From contig NZ_CAMPHI010000067.1 in the NCBI RefSeq assembly GCF_946885955.1, forward strand, positions 1-19,622: a stretch of 19,622 nt of DNA, read 5' to 3'. The translations under genes were made by a program, and so were the position numbers. The DNA comes from an uncultured Pseudomonas sp. Lineage in GTDB: Bacteria > Pseudomonadota > Gammaproteobacteria > Pseudomonadales > Pseudomonadaceae. Position 1 is the stretch's first letter. Each line of letters opens with the position of its first letter. The notes beneath the pieces were generated by a model. That model did no database searches. It worked only from the letters and a program-made list of their open reading frames with translations, and was not told the DNA's origin. Shown in pieces: positions 1 to 5,583 of this stretch.

Positions 1-321
1 GGCCATGGTGGCGGCAACGGTGGGGGCAAAGGCAGCGGCGGCGGTCTGGGCGGCAGTCACGCAGGCCAACACGAGAATGCCGGAGCCAATGGCAAAGGAT
101 TGGCCAACCGCAGCGACAACCCCGGGCGCGCCACCTCGGCAGCGGCCAAGTCCAAGGAAACCACCGGCCTGGCCAAGGCCATGTCAGTGGTCTCCACCAC
201 CGCCGCTTCGGTGGTCGCCGCGCTGAGCCTGCAGAGCGCTTTCGACCGGCAGGCGCAGAGGGATGCGGATGAAAGCGAAGGGCTGACAGACGTCGACAGC
301 GAAGCCGATCTCGCGCAATAA
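1..321 (+). CDS. Gly-rich protein, C-terminal part (5' end outside the window)
   Basis: The reading frame is open from the first base and ends with TAA at 319-321, so only the last 106 residues are visible. The visible part opens with a Gly/Asn/His/Lys-rich stretch of about 35 residues (runs such as GHGGGNGGGKG and HAGQHENAGANGKG). A polar Ser/Thr/Lys segment follows, then a short Ala/Val/Ser-rich hydrophobic stretch (about VVSTTAASVVAALSLQ), and an acidic tail ending SEADLAQ. There is no enzymatic motif. Gly-rich, low-complexity composition occurs in secreted or surface proteins, and harpins of Hrp secretion systems are Gly-rich, but I cannot assign this one. It converges on a probable type III effector/chaperone unit, which makes a secreted product worth considering. 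A strong hairpin follows the stop codon. The coding call is fairly secure; the function is unknown. Confidence 0.7.
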   Translation, partial: GHGGGNGGGKGSGGGLGGSHAGQHENAGANGKGLANRSDNPGRATSAAAKSKETTGLAKAMSVVSTTAASVVAALSLQSAFDRQAQRDADESEGLTDVDSEADLAQ

Positions 322-332
322 CAGTGTTGAAC

Positions 333-363
333 CGCCAGCGCTGTTGAGCGAACAGTGCTGGCG
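333..363 (+). terminator. strong stem-loop just after the Gly-rich gene
   Basis: A 13-bp stem (CGCCAGCGCTGTT pairing with AACAGTGCTGGCG, one G-U wobble) closes a five-base loop, starting 11 bases after the stop codon. There is no clear T-run after it, so it is an imperfect intrinsic terminator; it may also act as a 3'-end stabiliser. Confidence 0.45.
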
Positions 364-575
364 CCGCCTGCAAACCTTTCACTCGGGCGCCTCCGGCCGC
401 TGCTATTCGCTCGCTTCGCAGCCTCCCGTCAACTTCCGCGGCCTGCCCCACAGCAGCATCATCGACCCGCTATGGAACGGCGAGCGCTTTTCTCCAAGGC
501 TGGCATGTACGTGGATCGACGACCAAGGCCCGGAAACCAAAGGCGGTTGGATCGGGAAGCAACACGCGCCATAAG

Positions 576-596
576 GCTGCGCAATGCAAGCGCAGC
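576..596 (-). terminator. possible terminator of the effector/chaperone unit
   Basis: A 7-bp perfect stem GCTGCGC/GCGCAGC with a seven-base loop lies 14 bases beyond the chaperone stop codon on the minus strand, and is followed there by CTTATGG. The T-run is minimal, so termination is only plausible. Confidence 0.3.
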
Positions 597-610
597 GCCT
601 CAGATAGGCG

Positions 611-1006
611 TCAGACTCGCCCTGCCACCAACCTCTTGCCCCACTCCACCAGCGCGACCATCTCCCTGCATATCGCGTCGGCACTCACGCTCAGGCGGGA
701 CAAAGTGACATAGGAAAAATACAAGCCGGAACTTTCATCGAGGCCCACGCCGGGACCAGCGGTGCGAAGCGGGTTAAGGCCGGCCCGCAGGATGCGCTTG
801 AGCATAGCGTCCTGATCGGGTGCCGACTGCGTATCCAGCGTGCCGATCAGCATGATCCGCTCCGTGGGCGCGTCATAGCGCAACAGCACGGGGTGCTGTT
901 CGTCGATCATCAGCGAGTACTCATGGGTCGCCGGCAACCCCTCGGTATCCAGCTCCATTTTCTTCATCACATCGGCAAACAGGTTTTTGATAAACAGGTC
1001 GTTCAT
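611..1006 (-). CDS. CesT-like class I type III secretion chaperone
   Basis: A 131-residue acidic protein with the size and layout of class I (CesT/Tir chaperone family) type III secretion chaperones. It has an N-terminal helix (FIKNLFADVMKKMEL), alternating beta strands, a central MLIGTLDT strand, then GLNPLRTAGPGVGLDESSG followed by the strand YFSYVTLSRL and a C-terminal helix ending VEWGKRLV. Such chaperones dimerise in the cytoplasm, bind the N-terminal region of one effector and deliver it to the secretion ATPase. I chose the ATG at 1006 because AGGAA sits five bases upstream; an upstream GTG at 1069 is in frame but has no usable ribosome site. It lies 117 bases downstream of the effector-like gene on the same strand, so that protein is its likely client. 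No promoter of its own was found. Family assignment is from fold-level pattern, not close identity. Confidence 0.75.
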   Translation of the reverse strand: MNDLFIKNLFADVMKKMELDTEGLPATHEYSLMIDEQHPVLLRYDAPTERIMLIGTLDTQSAPDQDAMLKRILRAGLNPLRTAGPGVGLDESSGLYFSYVTLSRLSVSADAICREMVALVEWGKRLVAGRV

Positions 1007-1065
1007 GATGGTTCCTTGCCGGCAGGTGCTGCGAGCACAGGGCGGGAGATTGAGAAGTGTTGCCG

Positions 1066-1074
1066 TCACCTCCT
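1066..1074 (-). promoter_or_regulatory. isolated near-perfect Shine-Dalgarno sequence without a start codon
   Basis: The minus strand reads AGGAGGTGA, a nine-base complement to the usual 3' end of 16S rRNA. No ATG, GTG or TTG follows within the normal 5-10 bases; the only nearby GTG (1069) overlaps the sequence itself. It lies in the effector-chaperone gap. It could be a standby site or a relic of an older gene start. Confidence 0.4.
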
Positions 1075-1138
1075 AGGGGTTACCGTCGTTTCGAAGCAGC
1101 GCGCGACGAAACTGCGGCCGATCCTAGCGGTTACCCTC
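1071..1138 (-). repeat. 17-bp imperfect direct repeat spanning the effector stop codon
   Basis: TCCTAGGGGTTACCGTC (1071-1087) and TCCTAGCGGTTACCCTC (1122-1138), read on the plus strand, differ at two positions and are 51 bases apart. The second copy encodes the last codons and the TAG stop of the effector-like gene; the first copy repeats this just downstream and abuts the isolated Shine-Dalgarno sequence. It may be a small duplication of the gene end. Confidence 0.5.
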
Positions 1139-2455
1139 CTTGAGCCGCGCCTGGTATTCCTCGAAGTTGCGCTGGGCGCGCTGGTAGTCCGGTCGCTCGT
1201 TGTTATATTCGGCCTCCTTTTCCTCGGACTGCTCGAAATCGAACAGGCTCAGCTCCTTGAACTGCGCACTGGCCGCCGCAGGGCGTGTCGAAGCAGTGCT
1301 CACCGGGGTTGCCGAGGGTGGCTCAGCCCGCGACGAGGGCTTGCGCCGCGCAGCACTCGAACCCTGCTGCGCGTCGAACGCCCGGCGCGCGTCGTCATAG
1401 TTGGGCTCCTCTCCGTGGTAGCGGGCACGGGCTTCTTCATCGCGGTTGAAATCCTCGAGGGTACGCTGTGGAGTCCGGGCTTCCATCTGTGTGCGCGACG
1501 AATTGCCTGGCGACTGCTGCATGACCTGGGGCCGGCTCTGCGGCCGCGCACTCTCCCCCGCGCCTGATTGCTGAGTAAGTCGTTGCATATACCGGGTGTA
1601 CTCTTGCTCCGCTCTGCGCTCGCTCGGCCGTTCGTTGTAATAGTCCGCCCGCGCGCGCTCTTCACGCATGAAATGTTCCGGAGTCAAAGGCCGCTGCGCC
1701 GCCCCCGTCGGTGAGGGTTGCGTAAAGACCCGGCCGCCGTTCTGAGCCGGCCGGCCCTGGAACGACTGCGGTCTCGCGGCCGGGGCTTCGGTCCGGTTTT
1801 GGGGTCGACCGACCTGCTCCCGCCCCTGGGGCGCGTTGCTGCTCAATGACGCCGAGAATTGCTCCAGGCGGGCATTACGAGTGCCCGAGTCGCGGATTCC
1901 CATGATCGAGTTCAATTGCCCGAACAACTGCTGCGCGCGGGCCGCAGGCAGTGTCGCGGCCTTCGCATCCAGGCGCTCGAGCGCCTTTATCGGCCCTTCC
2001 CAGTTCGACCGGGGGAGATCTTCGATCTGTTTGAGGATGTTGCCCCGCAAAGCTTGGCTGGAAGGCTGCCGGACCTGAGCAGGTTCGACCTGGTTGGCCA
2101 TCGGATGGACCCGCGCGGGATTGCCGTTCGCCGGGGCGCGGGCGGGTGCCTGCCGCTCCGCCGGCCAGGCCTTGGCGTTAAGGGCGTCGGCAATACGATT
2201 GCTACGTGACGACGCAGCCCCATCGTTCAGACGATGGCTGAACATTTCGCCAGCAGCCTTGAAGAAGCGCCCGGGCGAGACGGACGAGCGGCCCTCGCGC
2301 TGCACCTTGAACTCGCCGTCGGGGGATAACTGGACGCGATAAGTGGCGCCGTCCACTTTCAGTTGCCCATTGCGCACCAGTGCTTTGAGATCGACGGATG
2401 AATGCCTGATCGCATCGACACTGGAAAAAGAAAGTTGTGGGTTGCTCTTGATCAT
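1124..2455 (-). CDS. candidate HrpL-regulated type III effector with three degenerate repeats
   Basis: A 443-residue hydrophilic protein rich in Gln, Arg, Ser, Ala and Pro, with no signal peptide or membrane segment. I chose the ATG at 2455 because AGGTGG lies five bases upstream. The resulting start MIKSNPQLSFSS has no acidic residue in its first 12 positions and is Ser/Asn/Gln-rich, as Hrp export signals usually are; it does not satisfy the aliphatic residue-3/4 rule. A GTG three codons upstream (2464) is possible but would put Glu at position 3. Residues about 18-95 look folded (LKVDGATYRVQLSPDGEFKV strands, then RFFKAAGEMFSHRL) and could be the chaperone-binding part. Residues about 100-250 are mostly disordered linker. 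Three related segments follow at about 257-293, 333-364 and 403-438, the last almost at the C-terminus. The upstream hrp box and downstream CesT-like chaperone support an effector role. I recognise no enzyme domain or named effector family. Confidence 0.7.
   Translation of the reverse strand: MIKSNPQLSFSSVDAIRHSSVDLKALVRNGQLKVDGATYRVQLSPDGEFKVQREGRSSVSPGRFFKAAGEMFSHRLNDGAASSRSNRIADALNAKAWPAERQAPARAPANGNPARVHPMANQVEPAQVRQPSSQALRGNILKQIEDLPRSNWEGPIKALERLDAKAATLPAARAQQLFGQLNSIMGIRDSGTRNARLEQFSASLSSNAPQGREQVGRPQNRTEAPAARPQSFQGRPAQNGGRVFTQPSPTGAAQRPLTPEHFMREERARADYYNERPSERRAEQEYTRYMQRLTQQSGAGESARPQSRPQVMQQSPGNSSRTQMEARTPQRTLEDFNRDEEARARYHGEEPNYDDARRAFDAQQGSSAARRKPSSRAEPPSATPVSTASTRPAAASAQFKELSLFDFEQSEEKEAEYNNERPDYQRAQRNFEEYQARLKEGNR
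1142..1687 (-). repeat. three degenerate protein repeats in the effector-like gene
   Basis: Copies are encoded at 1687-1577, 1459-1364 and 1249-1142. Each has an aromatic start (EHFMREE, EDFNRDEE, FDFEQSEE), then A-x-Y plus a polar turn (YYNERP, YHGEEP, YNNERP), then a charged helix with an aromatic residue (RAEQEYTRYMQRL, DARRAFDAQQ, RAQRNFEEYQARL). Spacing between copies is about 70-76 residues, filled by Pro/Ser/Gln-rich linker. Such short helical modules on flexible linkers suggest repeated binding sites for a partner. Confidence 0.7.
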
Positions 2456-2505
2456 TTCCGCCACCTAACCGACTCAGCGAGCCGTGAGTTGGCTCTGGTG
2501 ATCGA

Positions 2506-2533
2506 TGAGTGGCGGCGGCTTGTCCAGGGTTCC
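2506..2533 (-). promoter_or_regulatory. hrp box (HrpL-type ECF sigma promoter)
   Basis: The minus strand reads GGAACC, 15 bases, then CCACTCA, a full match to the published hrp box consensus GGAACC-N15/16-CCACNNA recognised by the ECF sigma factor HrpL of Hrp type III secretion systems. It points at the effector-like gene, whose ATG lies 50 bases beyond the CCACTCA element, a normal leader length. It begins 25 bases after the cptA stop codon, so it would give the effector its own transcription start despite the co-oriented upstream gene. Confidence 0.85.
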
Positions 2534-2558
2534 ATTTACGGCGAAACGCGCCGCCGGT

Positions 2559-4328
2559 TTACAGCGCCGGAATCACCTGCGGCTGGTTCGGGGTCTGTTG
2601 CACCAGATCTGCGGCGACCTCTACCCGCTTGGGTTTGATCAGGCTGAAGTCGATCAGGCTCTTCGGCTGCGCCGGGTTGCCGATCAGCAGCGGCCGCGGA
2701 CGGAACTCGGCACTGACCAGACTCTTCTGCGGGTCGTACTCGTCGAAACGCAAGCCCGCCAGATCCGCCCAGGTATGGATGAAGTGCGCCGAGCTGTAAG
2801 GCCGTGACAGCGTGCCGCTGAAATCGCGCGAATGGTGCGCCTGCCAGCGCGGCGAATTCCACAGGATAAACGGCACGGTGTACATCGGGCTGGTCGGCGC
2901 GGCCTCGTTGCGGCCCAACACATCGGGCTTGGGCGCATCGAACACCGCCTCGCCATGGTCGGACAGGTACAGCAGGAAGCCGTTGGCGTCCTTACCGCTC
3001 AGGGTATTGATCAGGCTGGCCACCACATGGTCGTTGTACAGCACCGCGTTGTCGTAGCTGTTGTAGGTCGGTAGCTGCGCGTCGGTGACGTTGGCCGGCG
3101 CTCCCGTGTGGTCGGTGAAACGCTCGAACTCCGGCGGATAGCGGTATTGATAGCTCATATGGGTACCCAGCAGGTGCACCACGATGAACTTGCGCGGCGC
3201 CGCATCGGCCAGCACCTTGGCAAAGGGCGCCAGCACGTCGCCGTCATACTGGCGGGCGTTCTGCTCACGGTTGTTGTTCAGGTAGAACTGCTCGTCGGCC
3301 TGTTCGGAGAAGGTCGTGAGCATGGTGTTGCGCTTGGTCATGGTCTGCTGATTGGTGATCCAGTAGGTCTTGTAACCCGCCTGTTTCATCAGATTGATAA
3401 CCGAGGGCGTGGTGAGAAAGCGATCGGGGTGCTCCTGGTCGGCGAAGGTCAGCACCTGTTGCAGCGCCTCGATGGTGTAGGGGCGCGGCGTGACGACCGA
3501 ATCGAATACCTGCAACTGGTCGCGCAACCGGTCCAGCTCCGGGGTGGTCTGCCGCGGGTAGCCATACAGGCTCATGCGCTGGCGGTTGGTCGACTCGCCG
3601 ATTACCAGCACCAGCGTGGCCGGCTGCCCGGCCTGGTCATCCTGCAGATGACCCAACGGCGGAATACTGGCATTTTCCGCCAGCAGGGCCTGCATATTGC
3701 CCAGTTGCTCGCGATAGTTTTTATAGCCCACCAGCAGCTGCCAGGGTGTGGCCGTTTCGATGCGCTGGGCGAACTCATCGAAGCCCGTCTGCCAGCTGTC
3801 ATGTTTACTGAACTGGCGCAGCGCCGGATAACCCACCGACACGAACAGCGCCAGCGCCGCCGCCACCAAAGCGGCGGGGCGGCTCAGGTACACCGGGCGG
3901 ATCTTGCGCCAGAGCAGCCAGGCACCCAGGGCGTAGGCCAGGAAAACCAGTGGCATCCACCAGGCGAAGTACTGCGTCAGATACTCGCTGCTTTCCGCCA
4001 GGTTCGACTCGAACATGATAAAAATCACGCTCTGCGAGAACTCTTGGCCATACACCAGAAAGTAGCCAAAGGCGCCCAGCGAGCACAGCCACATGGGCAC
4101 CCCGATGATCGCAGCCAACTGCCGCGCGCGCGCCGGGAACAGCAATAACGGCACCAGCCATAACGCGCTGGCCAGGAACGCCTGACGAAAACCGGCAAAA
4201 CCGGCGGTGCCGGTCAACTGGATGAGTACCTGGGTTACGCCGGAGAAATACCAGAAAAATGCAAACGCCCAACCCAAACCGGCCCAGTCAACGCCCTTGC
4301 GCTGCGGGTTTAGCCCTAGTGCCGACAT
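2559..4328 (-). CDS. cptA: CptA-type phosphoethanolamine transferase
   Basis: A 589-residue inner-membrane enzyme of the EptA/CptA (sulfatase-fold) family that transfers phosphoethanolamine from phosphatidylethanolamine to lipopolysaccharide. CptA members modify core heptose, EptA members lipid A; the GEST nucleophile motif and C-terminal PRPLLIGNP segment fit CptA better. About five hydrophobic segments fill residues 15-165, then the periplasmic catalytic domain follows. Metal and catalytic signatures are visible: GESTNRQRMSLYGY (Glu245, Ser246/Thr247), GTHMSY (His390), LSDHGE (Asp457, His458, Glu460) and HFIHTW (His515). GAGG lies five bases before the ATG at 4328. Length is near the roughly 580 residues of the E. 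coli protein. It is divergent from a solute-binding protein gene and ends just upstream of the hrp box. A possible ColR-type site lies upstream. The exact acceptor sugar is an inference. Confidence 0.87.
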   Translation of the reverse strand: MSALGLNPQRKGVDWAGLGWAFAFFWYFSGVTQVLIQLTGTAGFAGFRQAFLASALWLVPLLLFPARARQLAAIIGVPMWLCSLGAFGYFLVYGQEFSQSVIFIMFESNLAESSEYLTQYFAWWMPLVFLAYALGAWLLWRKIRPVYLSRPAALVAAALALFVSVGYPALRQFSKHDSWQTGFDEFAQRIETATPWQLLVGYKNYREQLGNMQALLAENASIPPLGHLQDDQAGQPATLVLVIGESTNRQRMSLYGYPRQTTPELDRLRDQLQVFDSVVTPRPYTIEALQQVLTFADQEHPDRFLTTPSVINLMKQAGYKTYWITNQQTMTKRNTMLTTFSEQADEQFYLNNNREQNARQYDGDVLAPFAKVLADAAPRKFIVVHLLGTHMSYQYRYPPEFERFTDHTGAPANVTDAQLPTYNSYDNAVLYNDHVVASLINTLSGKDANGFLLYLSDHGEAVFDAPKPDVLGRNEAAPTSPMYTVPFILWNSPRWQAHHSRDFSGTLSRPYSSAHFIHTWADLAGLRFDEYDPQKSLVSAEFRPRPLLIGNPAQPKSLIDFSLIKPKRVEVAADLVQQTPNQPQVIPAL

Positions 4329-4376
4329 GGCGACCTCATGACAACTTAATAATCGCCCCGTTATGCCAGCTAGAGT

Positions 4377-4392
4377 GTGAAAATTTCGTCAT
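4377..4392 (-). promoter_or_regulatory. possible ColR response-regulator site upstream of cptA
   Basis: The minus strand reads ATGACGAAATTTTCAC, about 50 bases upstream of the cptA start. From memory, the Pseudomonas putida ColR consensus is a degenerate half with A(C/G) followed four bases later by a T-run and TTTCAC, and a phosphoethanolamine transferase gene is in the ColR regulon. The core (AC, four bases, TTTTCAC) fits; several degenerate positions do not. Confidence 0.3.
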
Positions 4393-4464
4393 GGCAAACT
4401 AATAGCCGGCAATCGAATTGCGCTCCGGAGCGGTTGGAACGCCCAGGCAGCGCCGGCGTCGCCT

Positions 4465-4494
4465 TTGCATGAATGCGCTAGAACTGGCTAGGCT
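4465..4494 (+). promoter_or_regulatory. weak sigma-70-like promoter for the solute-binding protein gene
   Basis: TTGCAT and TAGGCT are separated by 18 bases, about 150 bases upstream of the gene start. The match to consensus is partial, so this is only a candidate. Confidence 0.3.
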
Positions 4495-4646
4495 GAAGGT
4501 CCTGTCCTTTGCTAGCCTTCATCGAGTCGACCCCTCGTCCCTAGCGAGCCTCTCTTGTCAGTCAATCCTCCCCCCGCTTTGCTCCAGCCTCCCCTGCGCG
4601 GCGATCGAAGAAACACTAGCGCACACTCGGCCACGGAGCGCCTGAC

Positions 4647-5420
4647 GTGCTGAAGCGCCGCATAAAGCCTCGCTCTTGGAGCATCCACTGCTGCGCGCTG
4701 TTCTTCTATGCGCTGCTGGCGGGCCAGGCCGGGGCCGCCGAAAGCCCGCAGAGCTACCGCGTCGGCGTGGAGGACGTCGATTACTACCCGATCTATTCCG
4801 CCGCGCCGCCGGACTATCTCTATCGCGGCTATGCCCGCGACCTGCTCGACCTGTTCGCCGGCCACGAGCACATCCAGCTGACCTATGTAGCGCTGCCGGT
4901 GCGCCGCCTCAGCCATGAGTTCCGCGCCGGCCGGCTGGACCTGATGTTTCCCGATAACCCGCGCTGGGAAGTGCAGGAAAAGGCCCAGTTGACCATTGCC
5001 TATTCCAAGCCCCTGCTGGTGTTTCAGGATGCCATGCTGGTACTGCCGCAACGGCTTGGCGAGCCGCTGGAGAACTACCACATCCTCGGTTTCATCCGTG
5101 GCTTCACGCCCTGGAAATTTCAGGAACAGATCGCCGCAGGGCAGATTCAGATCAAACAGTCGCCGAATCCCCAGGGGCTGATCCACATGGCTCTGTCCGG
5201 CTATATCGACGCCGCCAACATGGCGCAACAGGTGGCGCACTACCATCTGCAAGGCCAGCCGCAGGCCCTGGCCATCGAACCGCGCCTACTGCCGCTGCAG
5301 GACAGCCATTACTACCTGTCGAGCATTCGCCATCCACAACTGATCCAGCGTTTCGACGCCTTTCTGGCCCGCGAACATAAAGCGGTCCACGCCCTCAAAA
5401 CCAAGTACGGGCTGCAGTGA
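4647..5420 (+). CDS. periplasmic solute-binding protein, family 3 type
   Basis: A 257-residue protein that begins with a signal peptide (MLKRRIKPRS, hydrophobic CALFFYALLAG, probable cleavage after AGA near residue 30). The mature part has the layout of family 3 extracellular solute-binding proteins (PF00497): an early beta strand (YRVGVEDVDYYPIYS), GYARDLLDLFA, then RLDLMFPDNPRW and a second lobe from about residue 135. These proteins bind amino acids or similar small solutes in the periplasm. The start is a GTG with GGAG eight bases upstream. No permease or ATPase gene is adjacent, so it is an orphan; such orphans can feed a distant ABC transporter, act as a sensor partner, or bind something unrelated. 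The ligand cannot be told from sequence. It is divergent from cptA. Confidence 0.75.
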   Translation: MLKRRIKPRSWSIHCCALFFYALLAGQAGAAESPQSYRVGVEDVDYYPIYSAAPPDYLYRGYARDLLDLFAGHEHIQLTYVALPVRRLSHEFRAGRLDLMFPDNPRWEVQEKAQLTIAYSKPLLVFQDAMLVLPQRLGEPLENYHILGFIRGFTPWKFQEQIAAGQIQIKQSPNPQGLIHMALSGYIDAANMAQQVAHYHLQGQPQALAIEPRLLPLQDSHYYLSSIRHPQLIQRFDAFLAREHKAVHALKTKYGLQ

Positions 5421-5547
5421 CCAGCCGATCGCCGGAGCGGCGGTACTCCTATTGCCCCTTGCGCCGCCGACCATCTGCAAACCCAGGCCCAGCCTCGCCC
5501 CGGACGACTGGTGCAAATGCGGGAACGGCAGCGGCCCACTTTCACGC

Positions 5548-5553
5548 TAAAAT
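5548..5553 (+). promoter_or_regulatory. possible -10 element of rlhA
   Basis: TAAAAT lies 30 bases before the rlhA start in the 163-bp gap 5421-5583. No good -35 hexamer sits 17 bases upstream (ACGGCA is the best), so the call is weak. Nothing else was seen in this gap. Confidence 0.3.
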
Positions 5554-5583
5554 GCCCGCCCCGTTCACCCGCGAAGCGAAACT

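Larger units (their letters stand above)
322..610. other. convergent intergenic region with a coding-like open frame
   Basis: This 289-bp gap lies between two convergent genes. Besides the two stem-loops listed separately, it holds an open plus-strand frame from a TTG at 344 to TAA at 574 (76 codons). By my hand count about three quarters of its codons end in G or C, as in real genes of this window. There is no ribosome site, the TTG lies inside the stem-loop, and the translation (containing NFRGLPHSSIIDPLWNGERF) matches no family I know. It may be a decayed gene fragment or chance. No transposase remnant was recognised. Confidence 0.3.
4329..4646. other. divergent promoter region between cptA and the solute-binding protein gene
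   Basis: This 318-bp gap contains the leaders of two divergent genes. A GTGAAAAT motif at 4377-4384 on the cptA side and a weak sigma-70-like promoter on the other side are listed separately. An open plus-strand frame at 4418-4645 has no ribosome site and a composition unlike the neighbouring proteins; I do not support it as a gene. Confidence 0.5.

Noticed and set aside
1010..1015. GGAACC on the minus strand just before the chaperone gene, a possible second hrp box
   Set aside because: No CCACNNA follows at 15 or 16 bases, and the sequence is part of the chaperone's ribosome site.
3108..4148. Open frame (346 codons) on the plus strand opposite cptA
   Set aside because: It is a shadow of cptA, with His/Gln/Arg-rich composition and no ribosome site.
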